A stretch of 64,000 nucleotides of DNA from Actinophytocola sp050699935 (GTDB taxonomy: Bacteria > Actinomycetota > Actinomycetes > Mycobacteriales > Pseudonocardiaceae): NCBI RefSeq assembly GCF_050699935.1, contig NZ_JBOHGB010000017.1, positions 1 to 64,000 on the forward strand. Direction: 5' to 3'. The notes below the pieces were generated by a model. That model was not told where the DNA came from. It made no database searches and saw nothing but the letters and a program-made list of their open reading frames with translations. The position numbers and the translations under genes are program-made. The stretch's first letter is position 1, and the number at the start of each line of letters is the position of its first letter. This document shows positions 26,364-34,041 of this stretch, piece after piece.

Positions 26364-27572
26364 ATGGTGGAGGAACAGCACGGCGAGCTCCGACAGCGCG
26401 TGCTCGAGGCGGTTACGGACGGCGCGTTGGCCGAGTTTGGGCTCGACAAGCTCCTCGACGTCCTGCTCGGGCGGGTGCGTGAGCTGTTCGCCGTCGACAC
26501 GGTGACGGTGCTGTTGCTGGACGCCACCGACGAGCGGTTGGTGGCCACCGCGGCGGTCGGCCTGGAGGAGGAGGTCTACCAGGGCGTGCGGGTGCCGGTC
26601 GGCGTCGGCTTCGCCGGACGGGTCGCCGCACGTCGGGAGCCGACGGTGATAGCCGACGTCAACCCGTCCACGGTGGTCAACCCGCTGCTGTGGGAGCACG
26701 GGCTCCGGGTGCTCCTCGGCGTGCCGATGATCGCCGGCGGCCAGCTGACCGGCGTGGTGCACGTCGGCAGCAGGTCGACTCGCCGCTTCACCGATGCCGA
26801 GGTCGAGTCACTGCAGCTGGTGGCGGACCGGCTGGCGCTGGCAGCGCACGCGTACCGATCCCGTTCGGAACGCGCGGCGGCGACCATGCTGCAGGACAGC
26901 CTGCTCCCCACCCGGCTGCCGACCGTCCCCGGCTGGGAGCTGGCCGCGCGGTACGTGCCGGGCGCGGACACCGGCGTCGGCGGCGACTGGTACGACGTGC
27001 TGCCCCTGCCGGACCGGCGGCTGGGGCTCGTCATCGGCGACGTCGTGGGCAAGGGGCTGGCCGCCGCGGTGGTGATGGGCCGGCTGCGCAGCGCCCTGCG
27101 TGCGTACGCGCTGGAGTTCCCCGATCCGGCCGACGTGCTCGGCAAGCTGGACCGCAAGGTGAGCCACTTCGAGCAGAACACGATGGCCACGGTGGGGTAC
27201 GCCGTGGTCGACACGGTCTCCGCCAGCCTGCGGATGGCCTTGGCCGGTCATCTGCCGCCGGTCGTCGCTTTCCCCGGCCGGCCGGCGGCGTTGGCCGACG
27301 TCGCGCCGGGGCCGCCCGTCGGCCGGTCGCTGGCGGTCCATGGCCGGCGCAGCAGCACGATCGACCTGCCGCCGGGCACTCTGGTCGCGCTGTTCACCGA
27401 CGGCCTCGTCGAGCGCCGCGGCGCCACCCTGGACGAGGGCCTGGCCCGGCTGCTGTCCACCGTGGAACCCGCACCGGCGGGGACGGTGTGCGCGCGAATC
27501 ATGGCGACCATGGTCGGCGCGAAGGCCGCCACCGACGACATCGCCCTGCTCACCGCTCGCCACACCAGGTAG
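26364..27572 (+). CDS. GAF-PP2C (RsbU/SpoIIE-type) serine/threonine phosphatase
   Basis: About 402 residues. A GAF domain (about 20-165; VPVGVGFAGRVAARR, VHVGSRSTRRF) precedes a PP2C/SpoIIE phosphatase domain (about 185-402). Metal-binding Asp residues are in GVGGDWYDV, GDVVGKG and ATDDIALL, all intact. Such proteins dephosphorylate anti-anti-sigma factors in partner-switching stress pathways; no partner genes are adjacent. TAAGGT lies six bases before the ATG at 26364, as in leaderless actinobacterial promoters; a GTG at 26361 is the alternative start. Confidence 0.87.
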   Translation: MVEEQHGELRQRVLEAVTDGALAEFGLDKLLDVLLGRVRELFAVDTVTVLLLDATDERLVATAAVGLEEEVYQGVRVPVGVGFAGRVAARREPTVIADVNPSTVVNPLLWEHGLRVLLGVPMIAGGQLTGVVHVGSRSTRRFTDAEVESLQLVADRLALAAHAYRSRSERAAATMLQDSLLPTRLPTVPGWELAARYVPGADTGVGGDWYDVLPLPDRRLGLVIGDVVGKGLAAAVVMGRLRSALRAYALEFPDPADVLGKLDRKVSHFEQNTMATVGYAVVDTVSASLRMALAGHLPPVVAFPGRPAALADVAPGPPVGRSLAVHGRRSSTIDLPPGTLVALFTDGLVERRGATLDEGLARLLSTVEPAPAGTVCARIMATMVGAKAATDDIALLTARHTR

Positions 27573-27652
27573 CCACACGAGTGGCGGGGGAGGCGCCGTG
27601 GTGGCCCGGTGGTGGCTAGTCGATCATGCGCCGGGGTCGCTACCGTTTGGGT

Positions 27653-28477
27653 ATGGGTGGGCGGGTGTGGTCATGGCTACTCGAGCTCGCGCCGGCTCAG
27701 GACGCGGTGCGGCGGGAGGTGAAGGTCGCCGTCGACCTCGTGATGGACGCCACCGAGGAGGCGCAGGCCCGGCAGCGGGAACGTCATCGAGCGGCGCTGG
27801 GCCGGACCGAGCGGCGGCTCGCCGATCTCCGCGTCCGAGTCGAGGAGCTCACCACGGCCAACACCGAGCTGCGGCAGGACAACTCCTCGCTGCGTGCGAC
27901 CGTGGGCGAGCTTGAGGAGGCGGCGCGGCGGGAGGTCGCGGAGCGGGAGGCGTTCGCGCAGCAGCTGGTGCGAGAGCAGGAGGCCGCCACGGCCCGGCAG
28001 TGGCACGGTGCGATCACGGACGTGTTCTGCTGCCAGTCCTGCTGGGCGTTCTGGTTCCTGAGCACCGCGCCCGACCGGGCGAGCAGCGTGGTGCGCGGGC
28101 CGTTCGGCCGGCACGACGTCGAGTGCACCGTGTGCGCCGATCCGCTCGTGGCCCTGCCGGCGGCGAAGAGCGTCGTCCTGCGCAAGCGCGCCGAGGAGCG
28201 GGTCAGCCGGCCGGTGCCGGATGAGCCCGCGGAGGCGTGTTCGGGCGTCGCGTTGGCGAGTGTGGAGCTGGGCGCCATCGCCGAGGGGCTGGCGAAGCTG
28301 CCCAAGGTGGCCAGCCGGACGATCGCCTGGGTCGCGACCGGCCTGACCGGGACGCCGGAGCTGCCGGCCAAGGCCCTCGGTGAGATCGCCGCCCGCACCA
28401 CGATGCCCGTGCCGATCGACGGCATCGTGGCGGGTATCCGCGCGTTCATCGCGGTCAAGGCACCCGCGCAAAGCTGA
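27653..28477 (+). CDS. Coiled-coil protein with a Cys pair motif, unknown function
   Basis: About 274 residues from ATG 27653 (283 if ATG 27626 is used). Residues about 25-110 are strongly heptad-like and charged (coiled coil). A CCQSC cluster and a CTVC pair about 35 residues apart could form a zinc-binding site. The C-terminal 100 residues are Ala/Leu/Pro-rich. TACCGT lies six bases before ATG 27653, a leaderless-type arrangement, which is why I prefer that start. I do not recognise the family. It ends convergently with the next gene, stop against stop. Confidence 0.6.
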   Translation: MGGRVWSWLLELAPAQDAVRREVKVAVDLVMDATEEAQARQRERHRAALGRTERRLADLRVRVEELTTANTELRQDNSSLRATVGELEEAARREVAEREAFAQQLVREQEAATARQWHGAITDVFCCQSCWAFWFLSTAPDRASSVVRGPFGRHDVECTVCADPLVALPAAKSVVLRKRAEERVSRPVPDEPAEACSGVALASVELGAIAEGLAKLPKVASRTIAWVATGLTGTPELPAKALGEIAARTTMPVPIDGIVAGIRAFIAVKAPAQS

Positions 28478-28705
28478 TCAGGCGGTGGTGTCGGGGTAGA
28501 CGTCGACGTCATAGATGAGTCGGGCCGGCTCGCCGTTGGTGATGCCCACGAAGGTGGGTTCCGCGGCCGGGGTGCGGCCGCGTCGCCATACCTCCTCCCG
28601 GGCGGCGTCCCGCGATTCACGATGAACCCTGCCCGCCTTGTGCAGCTCCATGATCTGGCGTGCCGTCTGCTTGTCGGTGTCCAACTCGATGCGCATCAAG
28701 GGCAT
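28478..28705 (-). CDS. Small hypothetical protein
   Basis: A 75-residue protein starting MPLMRIELDTDKQTARQIME, mixed alpha/beta by composition with a C-terminal LIYDVDVYPDTT. No family is recognised. GGCAGGT lies upstream of ATG 28705. It is divergent from the frameshifted kinase gene; the 114-bp gap between them holds 10-bp direct repeats. Its stop abuts the stop of the coiled-coil gene. Confidence 0.55.
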   Translation of the reverse strand: MPLMRIELDTDKQTARQIMELHKAGRVHRESRDAAREEVWRRGRTPAAEPTFVGITNGEPARLIYDVDVYPDTTA

Positions 28706-28752
28706 CGGTCACGAACCTGCCTCTCTGGTGGCCGGTACCGGGGCAGCGACAA

Positions 28753-28782
28753 TGACAACACGTGACAACACGCGAGAACAGG
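28753..28782. repeat. Tandem 10-bp direct repeats in a divergent promoter region
   Basis: TGACAACACG occurs twice head to tail (28753-28772), followed by a degenerate third unit CGAGAACAGG. The array lies between two divergent start codons and is a plausible regulator-binding site. TACGAT six bases before the ATG at 28820 looks like a leaderless -10 box. No candidate regulator is identifiable. Confidence 0.45.
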
Positions 28783-28819
28783 TGCCGGCGCTGCGCCACG
28801 GGTCCCATACGATGAGCCG

Positions 28820-29315
28820 ATGGCGGTGATCTTGGTGACCGGCATGTCCGGCGTTGGGAAATCCACGGCCTTGAACCGGTTGGCGAAGCTGGGATACCGG
28901 GTGGTGGACACCGACCACGGGGAATGGATCGAAGACGTCCCGCTTCCGGACGGCGCCGGCTTGGAGCCGCTGTGGCGCGAGGAACGGATCGATGCGCTGA
29001 TCACCGAGCATGAGCGTTCGGGCGCCGCTGGTCGTCGCGGGCACGGTGCGCAACCAGGGCACGTTCTACCCCGGTTCGACGAGGTCGTCCCTGCTCAGCG
29101 CGCCCCTGGAAGTGATGCTCGAACGCATCGACGACCGCGACACGAATCCCTTTGGGAAGACGGCCGAAGAACGCGATCGGATCGTGGTGGACACGACCCA
29201 GGTCGAGCCGCTGCTCCGATCGTCGGCCACTGTCGAGATCGACACCCGGACGCCACTGACCGACATGGTCGCCCAACTGGCCACCCTCGCCGGCCCACCT
29301 GCCATCCCTCACTGA
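28820..29315 (+). pseudogene. Frameshifted P-loop (AAA/kinase-like) NTPase
   Basis: The first 65 codons encode LVTGMSGVGKSTALNRLA (Walker A GMSGVGKS), YRVVDTDHG and EPLWREERIDALI. They resemble a family of small actinobacterial nucleotide/shikimate-kinase-like ATPases of about 170-185 residues. The reading frame then breaks near 29013. The continuation APLVVAGTVRNQGTFYP is in the +1 frame, PRFDEVV returns to the first frame, and LLSAPLEVMLERIDDRDTNP and the rest to 29315 are again in the second. The three switches lie in or beside C-rich runs, so either decay or sequence errors are possible. Confidence 0.7.
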
Positions 29316-29373
29316 CGCGGGTCGCCTCGCGTGCTCGTGGCATGCGTGGGTACGAAGTCGCAGGTCAGCGTAT

Positions 29374-29446
29374 TGGCGCCACCCATGGCATCACATGACG
29401 CCACAGTGGCTTGTTATGGCGCCATGAATGTGCCATAGTGGTGCCA
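29374..29446. promoter_or_regulatory. Cluster of TGGC/GCCA palindromes before the Arc-like gene
   Basis: Four related dyads crowd 73 bp ahead of a DNA-binding-protein gene: TGGCGCCA (29374-29381), GCCACAGTGGC (29400-29410), ATGGCGCCAT (29416-29425) and GCCATAGTGGTGCCA (29432-29446). The last runs into the start codon. Ribbon-helix-helix repressors usually bind such arrays cooperatively at their own promoter, so this is a likely autoregulatory operator. Confidence 0.6.
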
Positions 29447-29979
29447 TGGACTTGACGCCGCATGTGGACAACGTTCGCCGGGAACTGGCCGTCGCCGCCG
29501 AGGCGGGCGGCGAGGACGCCCGGGCGCTCGCCGAGCGCCTGACCGCGCCGCTGGCGTCGGCCATTCGCCTCGCGCTGCTGGACGCGCTGTCGGCCGCGGC
29601 CGACGAGATCACCAGGGACCTGGCGCCCGGCTCGGTGGAGGTCCGGCTGCGTGCGGGCGAGCCGACCTTCGCCGTCTCGCCGCCGGCCGTCGAACCACCG
29701 GCGGCCGCCGACTCCGGGGCCGATGTCGGCCATGGCGTAGCGGAACCCGAGGAGGACCCGGCGCCGGACGAGGACGGTGCCATGGCACGCATCAACTTCC
29801 GGCTGCCCGAACACCTCAAGGCTCGCATCGAGGAGGCGGCCGCCGCGCAGGGACGCTCGGTCAACGCCTGGCTCGTGCGTGCCACGTCCGCCGCGCTGCG
29901 GCCGGTGAGCCGGCCCACCCCGCCAACGTCGGCCGGCGGGGGCCGCTCCCCGCAGCACTACACCGGCTGGGTCGGCTGA
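29446..29979 (+). CDS. Ribbon-helix-helix (Arc/HicB-type) DNA-binding protein
   Basis: A 177-residue protein. The N-terminal 75 residues are helical (NVRRELAVAAEAGGEDARALAER) and acid-rich, residues 75-110 are a Pro/Ala/Glu linker, and the C-terminal part reads INFRLPEHLKARIEEAAAAQ then RSVNAWLVRAT. That is a classic Arc/HicB-type RHH unit: strand, two helices, and an S(V)N(A)WL motif. ATG 29446 abuts the palindromes. It is followed by a DUF4097 protein and an ABC transporter, a set I have seen together in actinomycetes. It probably controls them and itself. Confidence 0.75.
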   Translation: MDLTPHVDNVRRELAVAAEAGGEDARALAERLTAPLASAIRLALLDALSAAADEITRDLAPGSVEVRLRAGEPTFAVSPPAVEPPAAADSGADVGHGVAEPEEDPAPDEDGAMARINFRLPEHLKARIEEAAAAQGRSVNAWLVRATSAALRPVSRPTPPTSAGGGRSPQHYTGWVG

Positions 29980-30003
29980 CCCACCCACGACCGGCACAGA
30001 CCC

Positions 30004-30050
30004 AGCACAGACACCGAGCACAGACACCGAGCACAGACACCGAGCACACC
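30004..30050 (+). repeat. 13-bp tandem repeat (3.5 copies)
   Basis: AGCACAGACACCG is repeated exactly three times (30004-30042) and begins a fourth copy. It lies in the 89-bp gap between the Arc-like gene and the DUF4097 gene. Slippage-prone spacer DNA or a binding array are the possibilities. Confidence 0.75.
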
Positions 30051-30068
30051 ACCTCCGAGGGGATAGCC

Positions 30069-30914
30069 ATGCCTACTTTCGACACGCCCGAGCCCATCTC
30101 GGTGAGCGTCGAGCCCGTCGTCGGCAACGTCCGCGTCATCGCGAGCGACCGCGCCGACACGGTCGTCGACATCCGGCCGAGCGATGAGTCCAACGCCTCC
30201 GACGTGCGGGCCGCCGAGCAGACCCGCGTCGAGTTCTCCGGCGGCACGCTGTCGATCACGGCGCCGCGGATGTGGCCGTTGGACTTCTCCAAGAAGACCC
30301 GGTCGATCGAGGTGACCGTCGAGCTGCCCGCGGGCTCGCGGGTGCACGGCAGCACCGGCCTCGGCGACCTGCACGGCACCGGCCGGCTCGGCTCGTGCCG
30401 GTACAAGTCGGGCACGGGGCACATCCAGCTCGACCACACCGGCGAGCTGCACCTGCACACCGCGACCGGCAACGTCGTCGTCGATCGGGTCGACGGCAAC
30501 ACCGAGATCAGCACCAGCTCCGGTCGCGTGCACGTCGGTGAGCTCGGCGGCACCGGCGTCGTCAAGAACTCCAACGGCACGACCACGATCGGCTCGGCCA
30601 CCGGTTCGGTGCGGGTGCGCGCGGCCAACGGTGACATCACCGTCGAGCGGGCGGCCGACGCGGTCGAGGCCAAGACGGCCAACGGTTCGGTCCGCGTGCT
30701 CGAGGCCGTGCGCGGCACTCTCGCGCTCGAGACCGCCATGGGCGACATCGAGATCGGCATCCGCGAAGGCAGTGCGGCCTGGCTCGACGTGAAGACGCGC
30801 TTCGGCCGCGTGCGCAACGACATGGATGCCGCCGAGGCGCCGAACGCGTCGACCGACACCGTCGAGGTGCGCGCGATGACCTCCTTCGGCGACATCCACG
30901 TCCACCGATCCTGA
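30069..30914 (+). CDS. DUF4097 beta-helix-like protein
   Basis: A 281-residue protein without signal peptide or membrane helix. It is built of repeated short strands rich in Gly/Thr/Val (STGLGDLHGTGRLGS, TATGNVVVDRVDGN, AANGDITVERAADA, ANGSVRVLEAV), typical of DUF4097/adhesin-like beta-solenoids. A biochemical function is not established for the family. It is sandwiched between the Arc-like regulator and a DrrAB-type transporter, 19 bases before the latter, and is probably co-transcribed with it. GAGGGGATAGCC precedes ATG 30069. Confidence 0.8.
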   Translation: MPTFDTPEPISVSVEPVVGNVRVIASDRADTVVDIRPSDESNASDVRAAEQTRVEFSGGTLSITAPRMWPLDFSKKTRSIEVTVELPAGSRVHGSTGLGDLHGTGRLGSCRYKSGTGHIQLDHTGELHLHTATGNVVVDRVDGNTEISTSSGRVHVGELGGTGVVKNSNGTTTIGSATGSVRVRAANGDITVERAADAVEAKTANGSVRVLEAVRGTLALETAMGDIEIGIREGSAAWLDVKTRFGRVRNDMDAAEAPNASTDTVEVRAMTSFGDIHVHRS

Positions 30915-30933
30915 CCACGAAAGGGAGATCCCC

Positions 30934-31884
30934 ATGAGCGTCCCGGCCATCTCGGCGACCGGACTGCGCAAGTCCTACGGCGACAAGGTGGTGCTCGACG
31001 GCATCGACCTGGACGTCGCGCCCGGCACCGTCTTCGCGTTGCTCGGCCCCAACGGCGCGGGCAAGACCACCGCCGTCAACATCCTGTCCACTCTGGTCGG
31101 TGCGGATGGCGGCACCGCGACCGTCGCCGGGCACGACCTGGTCGGCGAGCCGGACGCGGTCCGCGCCGCCATCGGCCTCACCGGTCAGTTCTCCGCGGTC
31201 GACAACCTGCTCACCGGCGAGGAGAACCTGTTGCTCATGGCCGACCTGCACCACCTGCGGCGCCGCGAGGGGCGCAGGCGGGCCGCCGAGCTGCTCGACC
31301 GGTTCGACCTCGCCGAGGTCGCGAAGACGACCCCGGCCACCTACTCCGGTGGCATGCGGCGCAAGCTCGACCTGGCGATGACGCTGGTCGGCGACCCCGA
31401 GGTGATCTTTCTCGACGAGCCGACGACCGGGCTCGACCCGCGCAGCCGCCGCACCATGTGGGAGATCATCCGCGACCTGGTGGCGAACGGCGTGACGATC
31501 CTCCTCACCACCCAGTACCTGGAGGAGGCCGACCAGCTCGCCGACCGGATCGCCGTGCTCGACCACGGCAGGCTCGTCGCGGCGGGCACCTCCGACGAGC
31601 TGAAACGCCGCGTTCCCGGCGGACACCTGCAGCTGCGGTTTCCCGACACCGGCGCGCTGCACCGAGCGACCCAGGCACTCCGGGAGTCCACTCAGGACGA
31701 GGAAACGCTCACGCTGCGGGTGCCGACCGACGGCTCCGTAGTCGCACTGCGCGCAGTGCTGGACCGGCTCGACGCCGAAGCGGTCGCGGTCGACAGCCTC
31801 ACCGTGCACACCCCCGACCTCGACGACGTGTTCCTCAGCCTCACCGGCCACCGGACCGAAGCCACCAAGGAGTTGGCGTCATGA
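30934..31884 (+). CDS. Daunorubicin-resistance-type ABC transporter ATPase (DrrA-like)
   Basis: A 316-residue nucleotide-binding protein with Walker A GPNGAGKTT, signature YSGGMRRKLDLA and Walker B VIFLDEPTTGLDPRSR. The C-terminal extension of about 90 residues ends LDDVFLSLTGH, as in DrrA (family knowledge). It powers drug or lipid export with the permease that follows, whose ATG overlaps its stop (ATGA). The substrate is unknown. A link to the NRPS product 10 kb away is conceivable but not indicated. Confidence 0.9.
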   Translation: MSVPAISATGLRKSYGDKVVLDGIDLDVAPGTVFALLGPNGAGKTTAVNILSTLVGADGGTATVAGHDLVGEPDAVRAAIGLTGQFSAVDNLLTGEENLLLMADLHHLRRREGRRRAAELLDRFDLAEVAKTTPATYSGGMRRKLDLAMTLVGDPEVIFLDEPTTGLDPRSRRTMWEIIRDLVANGVTILLTTQYLEEADQLADRIAVLDHGRLVAAGTSDELKRRVPGGHLQLRFPDTGALHRATQALRESTQDEETLTLRVPTDGSVVALRAVLDRLDAEAVAVDSLTVHTPDLDDVFLSLTGHRTEATKELAS

Positions 31885-32681
31885 CCACCGCGTCCTACCC
31901 GATGACCTACGCGATGCGCGACTCGATGACCATGCTGCGCCGCAACCTGCGGCACATGCAGCGCTATCCCTCGCTGACCATCATGCTGATCGGCCAGCCG
32001 ATCGTGCTCCTGCTGCTGTTCGTCTACATCTTCGGCGGTACCCTCGGCGACGGGCTGGGCGGCGTGGGCGGCCGCGCGGAGTACATCGGCTACGTCACGC
32101 CCGCCATCCTGCTGATCACGGTGGTCAGTGCCGTGATGGGCACGGCCATCTCCGTCGCCATGGACATGACCGAGGGCATCATCGCCCGGTTCCGCACCAT
32201 GGCGATCAGCAGGGCGTCGGTGCTGACCGGGCACGTCATCGGCACGGTCATCCAGACCGTCTTCGGGCTCGCGGTCGTGATCGGGGTCGCGCTGCTCGTC
32301 GGGTTCTCACCGACCGCCGGGTTCGGTGAGTGGGTCGCGGTCGCGGGCGTGCTGTCACTGCTGACCGTCGCGCTCACCTGGATGTCGGTGGCGCTCGGCC
32401 TCGTGGCGAAGAGCGTGGAGACGGCGAGCAACACACCGATGATCTTCATGATGTTCCCCTTCCTCGGCAGCGGGTTCGTGCCGACCGACTCCCTGCCGGC
32501 GTGGCTGCGCTGGTTCGCCGAGTACCAGCCGTTCACCCCGATGATCGAGACGATCAGAGGGTTGCTGCTCGGCACCCCGATCGGTCACAGCGCGCTGCTC
32601 GCGGTCGGCTGGTGCGTGCTGCTCGCGGCGGTCGGCTACGCGTGGTCGAAGTCGCTGTACGCCAAGGAGCGCAACCGCTGA
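31881..32681 (+). CDS. ABC-2 type permease (DrrB-like)
   Basis: A 266-residue membrane protein with six hydrophobic segments and the ABC-2 motif region near GSGFVPTDSLPAWLRWFAEY. A short Arg-rich cytosolic N-terminus (MLRRNLRHMQRYP) precedes the first helix, as in DrrB. It pairs with the ATPase gene just upstream by ATGA overlap. A strong hairpin follows 15 bases after its stop, marking the operon end. Confidence 0.9.
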   Translation: MTTASYPMTYAMRDSMTMLRRNLRHMQRYPSLTIMLIGQPIVLLLLFVYIFGGTLGDGLGGVGGRAEYIGYVTPAILLITVVSAVMGTAISVAMDMTEGIIARFRTMAISRASVLTGHVIGTVIQTVFGLAVVIGVALLVGFSPTAGFGEWVAVAGVLSLLTVALTWMSVALGLVAKSVETASNTPMIFMMFPFLGSGFVPTDSLPAWLRWFAEYQPFTPMIETIRGLLLGTPIGHSALLAVGWCVLLAAVGYAWSKSLYAKERNR

Positions 32682-32695
32682 ACGCGCCGACCGAC

Positions 32696-32724
32696 GGGCA
32701 CCCGGCGTCGTCCGCCGGGTGCCC
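32696..32724 (+). terminator. Strong 12-bp stem hairpin after the DrrAB genes
   Basis: GGGCACCCGGCG (32696-32707) and CGCCGGGTGCCC (32713-32724) are perfect inverted repeats around a 5-base loop. They lie 15 bases downstream of the permease stop. This GC-rich stem without a T-tract is typical of actinobacterial terminators. Confidence 0.8.
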
Positions 32725-32844
32725 GCTCGACCAAGCCCGAGCAAACCTTGCGATTGTCTGACGATCCTCGGCGGCCCTGAACGAGCGATTCGCGGCACCA
32801 CGTAGCTGGGTGTGTTCGACGGTTGCCAAGGAGTTGGGGAAGGA

Positions 32845-33576
32845 ATGCGACGCGGAACAGTTCGATGGATCGTGGCCGGGCTTCTGGTGGTGTTGGGATC
32901 GGCGTTCCCCGCGGCCGGCTTCGCGGTCGCCGGCCAGGCCGGTCAGACCGCTCAGCCAGGCAAGGTGGCGAGCTCGCAGTCTCTCGATGCCCTCGATCGC
33001 GAGTTTCTCACCGTGATCCGGTTCGCGAACCTGTGGGAGATCCCGATGGGTGAGCTCGCGTCCGAGCGGGGCACGACCAAGGAGGTGAAGACCGCCGGCT
33101 CGGTCATGCTCGCCGACCACACGAAGTTGAACACCACAGTCGAACAGCTCGCGGACAAGTTCGGCGTGCGGCTGCCGGGCAAGCCCAAGTCCACGCACCA
33201 GGGCTGGATGGTGGAGATCAGCAGCAAGAGCGGTGAGGACTTCGACCGGATCTTCGCCAACCGGCTGCGCGCCGCGCACGGCAGCGTGTTCAACCTGATC
33301 GCCGAGGTGCGGGCGGGGACCGGCAACTCGACCATCCGTGACTTCGCCACCCAGGCCAACAACGTCGTCATGAAGCACATGCAGCTGCTGGAGGCGACGG
33401 GATACGTGCGCGGTCACACGGGTCAGTTCGCCGAGGCGTCGGCCCGCGACGCCTCATATCCCGAGAACGCCCTGAGCGCCGGGGACGTTCTCGCCGGTGG
33501 GGTGGCCTTCCTCGTGGTGTCCGCCGGAACCGTGCTCGCCGTACGAGTCCTGAGCGCACGCGGCGCCGCCAAATGA
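32845..33576 (+). CDS. DUF4142-type secreted/membrane-anchored protein
   Basis: A 243-residue protein from ATG 32845 (GGGGAAGGA upstream). It has a signal peptide-like N-terminus (RRGTVRWIVAGLLVVLGSAF) and a four-helix DUF4142 body (DREFLTVIRFANLWEIPMG, VKTAGSVMLADHTKLN, HMQLLEATGYV). A C-terminal hydrophobic helix (AGGVAFLVVSAGTVLAVRVL) with a short basic tail follows. The ferritin-like DUF4142 fold has no settled function. An upstream in-frame start at 32812 would give a leader not typical of exported proteins. Confidence 0.78.
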   Translation: MRRGTVRWIVAGLLVVLGSAFPAAGFAVAGQAGQTAQPGKVASSQSLDALDREFLTVIRFANLWEIPMGELASERGTTKEVKTAGSVMLADHTKLNTTVEQLADKFGVRLPGKPKSTHQGWMVEISSKSGEDFDRIFANRLRAAHGSVFNLIAEVRAGTGNSTIRDFATQANNVVMKHMQLLEATGYVRGHTGQFAEASARDASYPENALSAGDVLAGGVAFLVVSAGTVLAVRVLSARGAAK

Positions 33577-33609
33577 GGAGGTCCGCGGCTGGCGAGAATG
33601 ATCAGGTGA

Positions 33610-34041
33610 TCAGCGTGCCGTGGCGACGCAGTCGGGGTTGAAGTGCTCGGCCAGGAGCCGGATCCGTCGCACCGCGTCGGGCAGCGGCGTGCCGCCGGGC
33701 ATCACGTCGTGGACTCCCATCGCCAGCAGCGCGTCCCGGTCGGACTTCACGGCGACCGTGCCACCCACGACGAGTCCGACATTGCCCAGGAGCCCGGCCC
33801 GGTCCAGGTGCTCGATGACGTCGGCGGTCAGCGCCAGGTGGGCGCCCGACAGGATGCTCAACCCGACCACGTCCACGTCCTCCTGGACGGCGGTGCCGGC
33901 GATGAACTCCATCGAGACGTGCCGGCCGGTGTAGATGACCTCCATGCCGGCGTCGCGCAGGGCCATCGAGATGACCTTCGCTCCGCGGTCGTGACCGTCC
34001 ATGCCCGCCTTCGCGACGAGGACCCGTGGCCGGCGCGCCAT
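33610..34041 (-). CDS. Acyl-CoA mutase, small cobalamin-binding subunit
   Basis: A 143-residue B12-binding domain. The lower-ligand motif DGHDRGA (DxHxxG) is near residue 16, with GLSILSGAH (SxL) and the C-terminal GG (VVGGTVAV) that line the nucleotide tail. This matches the separate small subunit of two-subunit methylmalonyl-CoA-type mutases. The ATG overlaps the stop of the large-subunit gene (TGATG). It is the last gene of a minus-strand operon led by a CoA-transferase. Confidence 0.9.
   Translation of the reverse strand: MARRPRVLVAKAGMDGHDRGAKVISMALRDAGMEVIYTGRHVSMEFIAGTAVQEDVDVVGLSILSGAHLALTADVIEHLDRAGLLGNVGLVVGGTVAVKSDRDALLAMGVHDVMPGGTPLPDAVRRIRLLAEHFNPDCVATAR

Noticed and set aside
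30004..30050. Possible CRISPR array
   Set aside because: The units are 13 bp, contiguous and without spacers; a simple tandem repeat.
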